From positions 292,446 to 356,445 of the forward strand of contig NZ_JACYFG010000061.1 of assembly GCF_014803405.1 (NCBI RefSeq): a stretch of 64,000 nucleotides of DNA. The letters are read 5' to 3'. Both the position numbers and the translations under genes were made by a program. Positions within the stretch are counted from its first letter, which is position 1; the number at the start of each line of letters is the position of its first letter. Below are positions 1 through 7,227 of the stretch, piece by piece. Source of the stretch: Pelagicoccus enzymogenes. Its GTDB lineage: Bacteria; Verrucomicrobiota; Verrucomicrobiia; Opitutales; Opitutaceae. The notes under the pieces were generated by a model that was not told the DNA's origin, searched no databases, and worked only from the letters and a program-made list of their open reading frames with translations.

Positions 1-126
1 ACAAGCTTCCAAGTTCCAGGATCGGCTGGCCTCGCACTCCACGTGCATGAGTTTTGCGAGCAGGCGCTCTGCCTCCTCCGCGATTTGAGCTTCCGTGTAT
101 TTTCTGTTGTCTGCTGCGCTTACCAT
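1..126 (-). CDS. 5' end of an unidentified reverse-strand gene (partial)
   Basis: An open frame starts with ATG at 126 and reads leftward off the window edge for 42 codons without a stop. The visible protein is hydrophilic and looks helical, with a run of Glu/Ala/Arg/Lys/Leu (EEAERLLAKL) and Cys at position 31. It is too short to assign to a family. The codon choice and helical character look like real coding sequence. The tRNA-Leu gene lies upstream on the same strand, so this gene could lie downstream of it, but about 350 bases of repeats separate them. It could still be a chance frame. Confidence 0.4.
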   Translation of the reverse strand, partial: MVSAADNRKYTEAQIAEEAERLLAKLMHVECEASRSWNLEAC

Positions 127-212
127 AGTCCGGGCACTTGCTTCGATTTTGAAAAGCTAACGAACTTGATCACTTCGCGCAAGAAAGGGAAGCATTTGCT
201 TGATAAGCCTCC

Positions 213-323
213 GCTTCGTCGAACCCGATGGGTCCTCGCCCCACCGGCGTTCCCCGGAATCACGGGTCTGACGCTCGCCAATCGCAAGCCACTCTTCCAA
301 AGGATGTGGTACCCAGGGTGGGA
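213..323. repeat. Direct repeat copy 1, includes a 3' remnant of tRNA-Leu
   Basis: This 111-base segment is almost identical to 381-491 (offset 168 bases, a few substitutions). Its right end (307-323) matches the last 17 bases of the tRNA-Leu gene, including the encoded CCA. The match stops inside the T-arm, so this copy is not a functional tRNA. The arrangement is what a tandem duplication or an integration event at a tRNA 3' end would leave. Confidence 0.85.
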
Positions 324-380
324 TTGACTCGCTGCGCTCGGAGCTTCGCCCCAAACCTACGGTTTGCCCATCTCCGCTTC

Positions 381-491
381 GCTTCGTCGAACCCGATGGG
401 TTCTCGCCCCACCGGCGTTCCCCGGAATCACGGGTCTGACGCTCGCCAATCGCAAGCCGCTCTTCCAAAGGATGTGGTACCCAGGGTGGGA
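381..491. repeat. Direct repeat copy 2, overlaps the 3' end of tRNA-Leu
   Basis: Second copy of the 111-base repeat at 213-323. Its last 17 bases form the 3' end of the intact tRNA-Leu gene, and the rest is sequence downstream of the tRNA in the direction of transcription. The 57 bases between the two copies also contain short inverted stretches. No integrase gene is visible nearby. Confidence 0.85.
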
Positions 492-560
492 CTCGAACCC
501 ACACTTCCGGAGAAAGCGGATTTTGAATCCGCCGCGTCTACCAATTCCGCCACCTGGGCA
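475..560 (-). tRNA. tRNA-Leu (anticodon CAA)
   Basis: Read on the reverse strand, the segment begins TGCCCAG and ends CTGGGTA followed by an encoded CCA; the ends pair as an acceptor stem with one G-U pair. The anticodon arm GCGGA-TTCAAAA-TCCGC has a seven-base loop with CAA in the centre, which decodes UUG. The T-arm contains GGTTCGAGTCC. A short variable arm makes the total 86 bases, as expected for a class II leucine tRNA. Its 3' end is duplicated at 307-323. Confidence 0.95.
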
Positions 561-749
561 TCCTTTGAGTGCGTCGCGTAAGCCGATGCGGCTTAAAAAC
601 GAAGACCGGTGTTTTGCCATGAGCGCGACGCGATGCAAGCCTAATTCAAATCGAAGCGCATCGCATTTCGATTTTGCTAGAAAAACAGACAACGAGGGGG
701 CTTGAGAGAAATAAAAAAGAAACCTTATCCCCCTATCCAACAGGAGATT

Positions 750-869
750 ATGCAAAACCTTCAGAACTCTCCCAAAATCTTGCCAGAATCTTTGAACGTT
801 CCAGCCACGGCTACGTCTATCTTTGCAGGACATATTAAGGGTTTGTTCAATTTTGTATCTAGTTTGTAG
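750..869 (+). CDS. Possible 39-residue peptide
   Basis: ATG at 750 follows a purine-rich AGGAG at 742-746, a rather short spacing, and opens 39 codons ending in TAG at 867. The rho-independent hairpin at 885-911 follows directly. The peptide is Leu, Ser and Asn rich, with no recognised motif. The last bases and the stop overlap an 18-base motif found again at 1061-1078, where no comparable frame exists. That argues that the RNA rather than a peptide may be the conserved product. Low confidence. Confidence 0.25.
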   Translation: MQNLQNSPKILPESLNVPATATSIFAGHIKGLFNFVSSL

Positions 870-879
870 TTTGATAAGT
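862..879 (+). repeat. 18-bp motif, copy 1, in front of a terminator hairpin
   Basis: The 18 bases GTTTGTAGTTTGATAAGT occur here and again, identical, at 1061-1078. Both copies lie just upstream of a GC-rich hairpin with a T-run. A conserved motif plus terminator occurring twice within 200 bases suggests a duplicated small transcript or leader. Confidence 0.7.
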
Positions 880-884
880 CGAAA

Positions 885-911
885 GAGGCACCGCTTAGCG
901 GTGCCTCTTTT
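885..911 (+). terminator. Rho-independent terminator
   Basis: A perfect 9-bp stem (GAGGCACCG with CGGTGCCTC) and a 5-base loop are followed by TTTT. It would end a transcript covering the small frame at 750-869 or a small RNA from this region. Confidence 0.8.
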
Positions 912-1060
912 CGTTTCCGGCAAGGCTTTCCTTTCAGCAACTTCGGCCTCGGAAAACTTTTTCGAATTTTCTCTCAAAACTTTTGAACGAATCGCCAGCG
1001 AGCGCGCCTATCCCCTGTGTAGGTAGTTAATTAGGTAGTTAATCAATTTTTTAGAATCTG

Positions 1061-1078
1061 GTTTGTAGTTTGATAAGT
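1061..1078 (+). repeat. 18-bp motif, copy 2, in front of a terminator hairpin
   Basis: Identical to the motif at 862-879 and again followed by a hairpin terminator (1084-1110). The sequence upstream contains two GGTAGTTAAT repeats (1022-1031 and 1034-1043) and no long reading frame. Confidence 0.7.
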
Positions 1079-1083
1079 TAGGA

Positions 1084-1110
1084 AAGGCGTCGCGAAAGCG
1101 GCGCCTTTTC
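1084..1110 (+). terminator. Rho-independent terminator
   Basis: AAGGCGTCGC pairs with GCGGCGCCTT around a GAAA loop, with one G-U pair, and is followed by TTTTC. It lies 40 bases before rsmE and would insulate it from transcripts arising upstream. Confidence 0.8.
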
Positions 1111-1150
1111 TGTTTGTCAGCAAGATAAGGCTGATCGTTAGTTATGCGAC

Positions 1151-1900
1151 ATGCCAGACTTTCGCAGCTACCATGAACACGCCCCGAAAAACGTGGGCGA
1201 CCAAGTTCTGCTTGGTCCTGAAGAGTCGAACCATCTCGTCGCTGCGAATCGAGCCCGCGTGGGAGATTCGGTTTCCCTCTTCAACGGACTCGGCTGCGAG
1301 TGTGAAGCTCGACTGCTTGATGCAAACAAGCGCAAAGCGCTGCTCGAGATAACCGAGATCAGCTTCGCCCCCCCCACTCCCTACCGTATCGCACTCGCCC
1401 AAGCCCTTCCGAAAGGGAAGCTGATGGAAAGTATCATTCGCAAGGCATCGGAAATCGGAGCCCAGCAGATTTTCCCAGTGGCCTCGAAGCGCTGCGAGGC
1501 AAAGGTCGACGCCAAAAAACAAGATACCAAAAACGCCAAGTGGAGTACCGCCGCCCTTGAAGGAGCTAAGCAAAGCGGCAATCCCTACTTGGTGCAAATC
1601 GAAGACCTCACGGACTTCCAAAGCTTCATGGAACTCAGTCGCGCCTTCGAACTGAAGCTCATCGCCAGCCTGGAGCCTCACGCTCTCCCCCTGAAACAGC
1701 ATCTCGCCTCGCGAAAAGAGAAGCTTCCCAGCTCCGCCATTTGCTTGATCGGCCCCGAGGGCGACTTTACCCCCGAAGAATACGAAGAAGCTGCCCAAAA
1801 TGGCTTTCTTCCCACCAGGCTCGGCCCTTATGTGATGCGAAGCGAAACGGCCGCCGTGCACGCGCTGAGCATTCTACAACATGAGCTCACGAATCGTTAA
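1151..1900 (+). CDS. rsmE: 16S rRNA (uracil-1498-N3)-methyltransferase
   Basis: 249 residues, the usual size for RsmE. The enzyme uses S-adenosylmethionine to methylate N3 of U1498 in 16S rRNA of the 30S subunit. An N-terminal PUA-like RNA-binding region (about 1-75, with GPEESNHL near residue 23) is followed by a SPOUT knot domain. The family signatures LIGPEGDFTPEE and LGPYVMRSETA near the C-terminus form the knotted SAM site, and KGKLMESIIRKASEIG is the typical central helix. The ATG at 1151 gives a family-like N-terminus. It appears to be a single-gene unit, with terminators before it and about 250 bases of non-coding sequence after it. Confidence 0.93.
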   Translation: MPDFRSYHEHAPKNVGDQVLLGPEESNHLVAANRARVGDSVSLFNGLGCECEARLLDANKRKALLEITEISFAPPTPYRIALAQALPKGKLMESIIRKASEIGAQQIFPVASKRCEAKVDAKKQDTKNAKWSTAALEGAKQSGNPYLVQIEDLTDFQSFMELSRAFELKLIASLEPHALPLKQHLASRKEKLPSSAICLIGPEGDFTPEEYEEAAQNGFLPTRLGPYVMRSETAAVHALSILQHELTNR

Positions 1901-2149
1901 GCCACGGAAAACGGGAGATCGCGACGCCTCGTCTTTTCCCCTATCCGATCCTAGTGTTAAGAATTAAATCATAGTGTAAAAAAAACAGACAGATCTGAGT
2001 CCTTCGTTAAACTACTTAAAAAGAAAGTAACGACTCATATCCAACAACTTACGCTACCCCAAGCAAGTTTGGCACTCTATTCGCTCCTTTCCAGAGCAGC
2101 TTCCCGCGGGTCTAAGGGCTCGCCCGAAGCTGCTAATCGAAGGACCGAG

Positions 2150-2356
2150 ATGAACCAAGCAAGCACAACACAATCCCAAACCGGCACGCCCCTTGTCGAC
2201 CCGCAAGAATCGCCGGCGAAGGTGGCCCCCAACGAACAGTTGGCCGGCAGTGCCGATCTTGCGCTAATCGTCCTCGGCGTTCTCTTGCTCGGAGTTAGCA
2301 GCTACATGTTCCTCCTGAAGCTTTGCAAGAGCCTCGCTACCAGCGGCAACAAATAA
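2150..2356 (+). CDS. Small single-pass membrane protein, unknown
   Basis: 68 residues from ATG at 2150, preceded by GAAGGA at 2139-2144. A longer frame exists back to a TTG at 2069, but the ribosome-binding site favours the ATG. The N-terminal 40 residues are polar (Gln, Thr, Pro, Glu). One membrane segment follows at about 42-62 (LALIVLGVLLLGVSSYMFLL), then a short basic tail. I do not recognise a family. It has its own upstream gap of about 250 bases and shares the bidirectional terminator at 2373-2410 with the convergent fusion gene. Confidence 0.6.
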   Translation: MNQASTTQSQTGTPLVDPQESPAKVAPNEQLAGSADLALIVLGVLLLGVSSYMFLLKLCKSLATSGNK

Positions 2357-2372
2357 GGCCGCAGCACTCGAA

Positions 2373-2410
2373 AACAAAAAAAAAGCCCGATCTGAACAGT
2401 CGGGCTTTTC
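2373..2410. terminator. Bidirectional rho-independent terminator
   Basis: AGCCCGA (2384-2390) pairs with TCGGGCT (2400-2406). There is an A-run on the left and a T-run on the right, so it can stop both the forward small membrane gene and the reverse fusion gene that ends at 2450. Confidence 0.85.
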
Positions 2411-2449
2411 TCGTTTCGGAAACTTGAAAATGAGCGCCTTGCTGGCGGA

Positions 2450-4027
2450 CTACCAAGTCATCAAGCCGCCAGCAAAAGTGAATCCGGCGCCGACCGAGCA
2501 GAAGATGATCTTGTCGCCTTCTTCGAAAATCTCTTCCTCGGCAGCCCAGCCCAAAGCCATGGAAACAGACGCAGCCGAGGTGTTGCCGTACTTGTTGATA
2601 GTCACGACAAATTTCTCGTAAGGGATGCCCACTCGCTTGCTCACGGCTCTCAGAATACGGGCGTTGGCTTGGTGCGGCACAATCCAAGAAACGTCATCCG
2701 GCTTCAGCCCGTGCCTCTCGAGCGCGCTCTCGATGATGTTCGAGAAGGCCAGAACGGCACGCTTGAAAACGACTCCTCCATCCATCTTCAGATAAAAGGA
2801 ATCCAGGTCCTCGCCCGGCGAGGGCATCGGCTTGAGGGCGCCACCACCGGTGCGTGAAATCGCGTCGGTGAAACGGGCGTCACCGCTGAGCTCCAAACGA
2901 TGCAGGCGGTGCCCACCTTCGCCCTTGGTCAGAATGGCCGCTCCCGCGCCGTCACCGAAGAGGAATGCCGTCTCGTGGTCCTTAGGGTTGGTGATTCGCG
3001 AAAGGATTTCCGCCGTCACCACCAAAATGTTTTTCGCGGTACCGCCGTAGATCAGGCTGCGCCCCACCTCCAAAGCGTAGAGCCAACCGGAACAGGCCGC
3101 ATTCAAGTCAAACGCCAAGGCGGACTCCACGCCTAGTTCCCTGGCAAGAATGCTGGCTGCGCCCGGCACCGGGTGGTCCGGCAAGAGCGTAGCCACCACC
3201 ACAGCGTCAATGTCCGAAACCTCCAAGCCGGCCATCTTCAGGGCATGACGAGTCGCCTTGCTCGCAAGGCTGGTCGCCGACTCGCCTTCGGAAATAACGT
3301 ACCGTTGCTGGATGCCAGTAACCTTGACGATTTCCTCTTCGGTCTTGCCTGGGAACTGCTTCAGGATTTCCGCGTTGGATCGCATGTTTTGCGGCACCGC
3401 ATATCCGATGCCGGCGACGCAAGCGGTTTGAGTGGAGCCATCTCCAACCGCGACGGCCGCAGCTTGCGAAACCGTGGCCTTGGCGGGGACATAGGCTTCC
3501 AGATCGTCTCCCGTCACGCGTCCTCCCGGTCCCGTACCTACGATGTCGGTCATGGACTCTGGATCGAAGCCTCGCTCCAAGGCCAACTTCTTGGCCCGCG
3601 GCGTCCAGCGAATGCCGTTCGCCTTGGCGAGCGGTGCGGTAGTCACCGGAGCAACAAGCGGAGCGGAAGCGACTTCCTGCATCACCGGAGCAGCGGGCGG
3701 CGCCTCAGGCTTCGCCTCTTTCACTGCCGAAGTCGCTTGAGGCGCTGCATCCGCATCCACCGTGAGGTGGGCTACGGACGTATCCTCCGTTTCAATACGA
3801 ACGAAGGGCGCGCCAACTTCGAGGATATCCCCCGCACGGCAATGGATCTGCCGTACCACCCCGTCGCACGGAGCTTCGAAGTCGAAGACCGACTTGTCGC
3901 TCTCCAACTCTGCTATCTTCTCGCCCTTTGCGATTTCCTGACCTGCTTCGACTTCGAGGTCGATCAAGGTCATTTCGTTGACAGTAGCCCCCATGGAAGG
4001 GATCGGCACGTCGATGAGAAAGCTCAT
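2450..4027 (-). CDS. Fusion of lipoyl domain, E1/E3-binding domain and 3-oxoacyl-ACP synthase III
   Basis: 525 residues in three parts. Residues 1-80 form a lipoyl domain with the ESDKS turn, Lys45 being the expected lipoylation site. About 138-180 match the peripheral-subunit-binding domain of dehydrogenase E2 proteins (GTGPGGRVTGDDLEAY). About 203-525 are a complete KAS III (FabH type) with the full triad: Cys312 (NAACSGWLY), His452 (PHQANARI) and Asn482 (YGNTSAAS). A Pro/Ala-rich linker (about 90-135) joins the first two parts. In normal E2 proteins the last domain is a CoA acyltransferase; here it is a condensing enzyme. I infer that acyl groups from a 2-oxoacid dehydrogenase E1 are loaded on the lipoyl arm and condensed with malonyl-ACP. 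It lies 49 bases downstream of pyrG on the same strand. Confidence 0.9.
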   Translation of the reverse strand: MSFLIDVPIPSMGATVNEMTLIDLEVEAGQEIAKGEKIAELESDKSVFDFEAPCDGVVRQIHCRAGDILEVGAPFVRIETEDTSVAHLTVDADAAPQATSAVKEAKPEAPPAAPVMQEVASAPLVAPVTTAPLAKANGIRWTPRAKKLALERGFDPESMTDIVGTGPGGRVTGDDLEAYVPAKATVSQAAAVAVGDGSTQTACVAGIGYAVPQNMRSNAEILKQFPGKTEEEIVKVTGIQQRYVISEGESATSLASKATRHALKMAGLEVSDIDAVVVATLLPDHPVPGAASILARELGVESALAFDLNAACSGWLYALEVGRSLIYGGTAKNILVVTAEILSRITNPKDHETAFLFGDGAGAAILTKGEGGHRLHRLELSGDARFTDAISRTGGGALKPMPSPGEDLDSFYLKMDGGVVFKRAVLAFSNIIESALERHGLKPDDVSWIVPHQANARILRAVSKRVGIPYEKFVVTINKYGNTSAASVSMALGWAAEEEIFEEGDKIIFCSVGAGFTFAGGLMTW

Positions 4028-4076
4028 TGGCTTCAGTACTAGGGTTTAGTGGTAATCAGTTGCAGACTGGACCCGC

Positions 4077-5708
4077 TTAGCGATTTTCGTGGCGGTTGAT
4101 GGCCGCTTCCACGAAGGCCTGGAAAAGCGGGTGGGCCTTGTTTGGCTTGGAAAGGAATTCCGGATGCGATTGTACCGCGAGGAACCAAGGGTGTTCCTTC
4201 AACTCGACCATTTCCACGAGATTGCGCTTCGGGTTCACGCCGCTGACCACCAACCCCGCCTTTTCGAGATCCTCGACAAAAGCGTTGTTCACTTCGTAGC
4301 GATGGCGGTGACGTTCACGAATGATCTCCTGGCCGTAGGCGGCGAAGGCATGCGTGCCTTTCTTGACCTTGCACTCGTAGGAGCCAAGACGCATGGAACC
4401 GCCCTTGTCGACGACTTGCTTCTGCTCTTCCATCAAGGTGATGACCGGATGCTCGGTCTTCTCGTCGAATTCGAGGCTATTGGCCGACTTCAAGCCGAGC
4501 ACGTTGCGGGCGTACTCGATAACCGCAATCTGCAGACCAAGACAGAGGCCGAAGTAAGGAACGTTGTTCTCGCGAGCGTAACGGACCGCAGCGATCTTTC
4601 CCTCGGTACCACGGTCGCCAAAGCCACCGGGAACCAAGATGCCATGCAAACTCTTGAGCGTTTCCAAGCCTTCGGGAGTTTCCAGCGACTCCGCGTCGAT
4701 GCGCTTGATGTTAACCGCGCAGTCGTTGGCGATGCCCGCGTGGGTAATCGACTCGTAGACCGACTTGTAGGCGTCCTGCAATTCGATGTACTTTCCGACC
4801 ACCCCGATGGTGACGCGCTTGGAAGGCGACTTGATACGGCGCACGATATCGGTCCATATGCTTTCCTTAGGCTGCGGAGCGTCGAGCTTGAGGAAGTCCA
4901 CAACCAAATCGTCGAGATGCTCGCGACGGAGCATTACAGGAAGTTCATAGATCGAATCGTCCACGTCGATCTCCTCGATAACGGCCTTTACCGGCACGTT
5001 GCAGAAAAGGCTCATCTTTTCCCGAAGCTCTCCATCTATCGGATGTTCGGTACGGCAAACCAGGATATCCGGCTGGATACCGATCTCACGCATCTTGGCC
5101 ACGCTCTGCTGCGTCGGCTTGGTCTTGAGCTCGCCTGCAGCCGCCAGGAACGGCAAGAGCGTGCAGTGGATGAAGAGAACGTTGTCGCGACCCGCCTCCA
5201 AAGCGAACTGGCGCATGGCTTCCAAGAACGGCAAGCCTTCAATATCGCCAACGGTGCCACCGATTTCCGTGATGAGAATGTCCACGTCCTCGCTGGCCGC
5301 TTGGATGCGAGCCTTGATCTCGTTGGTCACGTGCGGGATGACCTGGACCGTCTTTCCTAGATACTCACCCCGACGCTCCTTTTGGATGACGGACTCGTAG
5401 ATTTGTCCCGAAGTCAGGTTGTTGAACTGGCTCAGCTTACCGGAAGTGAAGCGCTCGTAGTGGCCAAGATCGAGGTCGGTCTCCGCGCCGTCGTCCAGGA
5501 CGTACACCTCGCCATGCTGGAACGGGTTCATGGTCCCCGGATCCACATTCAAATACGGGTCGAATTTCTGGATACGCACCGTGCAGCCACGCTCCTCGAG
5601 CAACGCTCCGAGAGAGGCTGCCGTCAAGCCCTTGCCTAGGGACGAGACTACGCCGCCCGTCACGAAAATATACTTCTTTGCCTTACTGTTTTCCACTTTG
5701 GCTGCCAT
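4077..5708 (-). CDS. pyrG: CTP synthase
   Basis: 543 residues, a standard length. It converts UTP to CTP using ATP and glutamine-derived ammonia in the cytoplasm. The N-terminal synthase domain (about 10-280) carries the P-loop-like [11 protein letters not shown] and the [14 protein letters not shown] region. The C-terminal class I glutamine amidotransferase (about 300-540) has nucleophile Cys389 in YFGLCLGLQ and the His/Glu pair in [11 protein letters not shown]. It is probably cotranscribed with the small membrane gene upstream (39-base gap) and the lipoyl-KAS III fusion downstream (49-base gap). Confidence 0.97.
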   Translation of the reverse strand: MAAKVENSKAKKYIFVTGGVVSSLGKGLTAASLGALLEERGCTVRIQKFDPYLNVDPGTMNPFQHGEVYVLDDGAETDLDLGHYERFTSGKLSQFNNLTSGQIYESVIQKERRGEYLGKTVQVIPHVTNEIKARIQAASEDVDILITEIGGTVGDIEGLPFLEAMRQFALEAGRDNVLFIHCTLLPFLAAAGELKTKPTQQSVAKMREIGIQPDILVCRTEHPIDGELREKMSLFCNVPVKAVIEEIDVDDSIYELPVMLRREHLDDLVVDFLKLDAPQPKESIWTDIVRRIKSPSKRVTIGVVGKYIELQDAYKSVYESITHAGIANDCAVNIKRIDAESLETPEGLETLKSLHGILVPGGFGDRGTEGKIAAVRYARENNVPYFGLCLGLQIAVIEYARNVLGLKSANSLEFDEKTEHPVITLMEEQKQVVDKGGSMRLGSYECKVKKGTHAFAAYGQEIIRERHRHRYEVNNAFVEDLEKAGLVVSGVNPKRNLVEMVELKEHPWFLAVQSHPEFLSKPNKAHPLFQAFVEAAINRHENR

Positions 5709-5747
5709 GAGAATTAGATATGAAAGAGGAGGTCAAACCACATCGCG

Positions 5748-5945
5748 TTAAGGTGCTAAAATCATCCAGCCGGCAAACACCACGATCGCTAGAAGCGCTA
5801 CGGTAACCAGCAATACCATGCCGACCCGCACCAACTTCCAAACCACCCAGCCAAGCCCGAGCCCTACGACGACGAGGCACGCAGTGACGAGCCAGGACGG
5901 GTAGATCCCATAGAGTCCCTTTATTTCGTCGAGTAACTGCGCCAT
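5748..5945 (-). CDS. Small two-pass membrane protein, unknown
   Basis: 65 residues from ATG at 5945; a longer frame would need TTG at 6002. Two hydrophobic stretches (about 17-36 and 42-62) separated by a short basic turn (WKLVRVG) predict a helical hairpin in the inner membrane. No family recognised. It is the first gene of a reverse-strand group with pyrG, and the divergent PfkB kinase starts 137 bases away, so the promoter of the group should lie in 5946-6082. Confidence 0.6.
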   Translation of the reverse strand: MAQLLDEIKGLYGIYPSWLVTACLVVVGLGLGWVVWKLVRVGMVLLVTVALLAIVVFAGWMILAP

Positions 5946-6082
5946 GGGGGGCGACTCTAGGAGACCCCTCTCGACCGCATCAACCTCCAATTCCACACTC
6001 AAGCAATTTTGCTGAGGGCGCCAGATCCTGCGGGCACATATCGCGTTGCCAAGTCGCCCCGATTCCCCAAAACCACTTCCCG

Positions 6083-7066
6083 ATGGCCAAAAAGTACAAC
6101 ATATACGGGATGGGAAACGCCCTCGTCGACATCGTCACGGAAGTCGAAGACGCCTTCTTCTCCAAGAATGAAATCGAAAAGGGAGTCATGACTCTCGTCG
6201 ACGAAGCCCGCCAGAGCGCCCTGGTATCCGCAATCGATCTCGATGCGGCCGACAAGCAATGCGGCGGTTCCGCCGCCAACTCCATTATCGGCGCCGCCCA
6301 GTTCGGAGCACGCACCTTTTACAGCTGCAAGGTCGCCAACGACGAACTTGGCCAGTTCTACCTCACCGACCTGAAGGCCAACGGCGCCGACACCAACCTC
6401 TCCGCCGACGCCCTCCCCGAAGGCATCACCGGCAAGTGCCTCGTCATGACCACCCCGGACGCGGAACGCACCATGAACACCTTCCTCGGTGTCACCGCTA
6501 CCTACTCCACCGAGCAAATCGACGAAGCGGCCCTTGCGGACTCCGAATACCTCTACATCGAAGGCTACCTCGTCACCTCTCCCAATGGAGTCGAAGCCAT
6601 GAAGGCCGCGAAAGCCAAGGCAGAGTCCCTCGGCGTCAAGACAGCCCTCACCTTCTCCGATCCCGCCATGGTCAAGTACTTCGGCGACGCCATGAAGGAC
6701 GTTATCGGGACCGGAATCGACCTGCTCTTCTGCAACGAGGAGGAAGCCATGACCTACACCGGAACCGAGAGCGTTCCGGCAGCCGTCCAAGCCTTGAAAG
6801 CAACTGCTAAACAGTTCGTGATCACCCTCGGCCCCGACGGAGCGCTCGTTTGGGACGGTCAAAACGAGATTAAGATCGCGCCCGTTCCCACCGAAGCCGT
6901 CGATACCAACGGTGCGGGCGACCTTTTCGCAGGGGCCTTCCTCTACGGCATCACCAACGGCCTCAGCCACGCAGAAGCAGGAGCTCTCGCCAGCCGAGCC
7001 TCCTCCGCGGTGGTGTCGAAATTCGGACCCCGACTCAGCAAGGCCCAAGCGCAAGCCCTCCTGTAA
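6083..7066 (+). CDS. PfkB-family sugar/nucleoside kinase (adenosine kinase-like)
   Basis: 327 residues, typical of ribokinase-fold kinases that phosphorylate a sugar or nucleoside with ATP. The N-terminal substrate motif GNALVDIV, the CGGSAANS glycine pair (near 61-68) and the C-terminal signature DTNGAGDLFAGAF (274-286, catalytic base Asp280) are all present. The N-terminus and the long insert after CGGSAAN resemble bacterial adenosine kinase-type members more than fructokinases, but the substrate cannot be fixed from sequence alone. A strong terminator follows at 7096-7134, so it is probably monocistronic. Confidence 0.88.
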   Translation: MAKKYNIYGMGNALVDIVTEVEDAFFSKNEIEKGVMTLVDEARQSALVSAIDLDAADKQCGGSAANSIIGAAQFGARTFYSCKVANDELGQFYLTDLKANGADTNLSADALPEGITGKCLVMTTPDAERTMNTFLGVTATYSTEQIDEAALADSEYLYIEGYLVTSPNGVEAMKAAKAKAESLGVKTALTFSDPAMVKYFGDAMKDVIGTGIDLLFCNEEEAMTYTGTESVPAAVQALKATAKQFVITLGPDGALVWDGQNEIKIAPVPTEAVDTNGAGDLFAGAFLYGITNGLSHAEAGALASRASSAVVSKFGPRLSKAQAQALL

Positions 7067-7095
7067 GAGGCGGCCTCACTCTTAAACCTTTCGTG

Positions 7096-7134
7096 AATCC
7101 TGCTCCTCCAAGACGTGGTGAGCAGGATTTTTTT
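7096..7134 (+). terminator. Rho-independent terminator after the PfkB kinase
   Basis: ATCCTGCTC (7097-7105) pairs with GAGCAGGAT (7120-7128) and runs into seven T residues. It lies inside the upstream part of the next open frame, which is why that gene's start is placed further downstream. Confidence 0.9.
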
Positions 7135-7227
7135 GTATGGGAGCCTCTTTTTCCGTCACCTTTGACTTTCAGTGACTTCCGCCAACCTTTTGTCACCCAA
7201 GACTCACCTAGAAATCGCGACGCCCCA

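Noticed and set aside
357..977. 206-codon reverse frame across the tRNA gene
   Set aside because: It runs through the tRNA-Leu and the first terminator and has no recognisable protein features.
4089..5360. 423-codon frame opposite pyrG
   Set aside because: It lies fully antisense to a clear CTP synthase and has no domain.
5999..7054. 351-codon frame opposite the PfkB kinase
   Set aside because: It is a codon-bias shadow of the GC-rich kinase gene; the composition is Gly/Val-rich without motifs.
7093..7227. N-terminal extension of the sensor kinase from GTG 7093
   Set aside because: It includes the terminator hairpin of the PfkB gene and is not similar to kinase N-termini.
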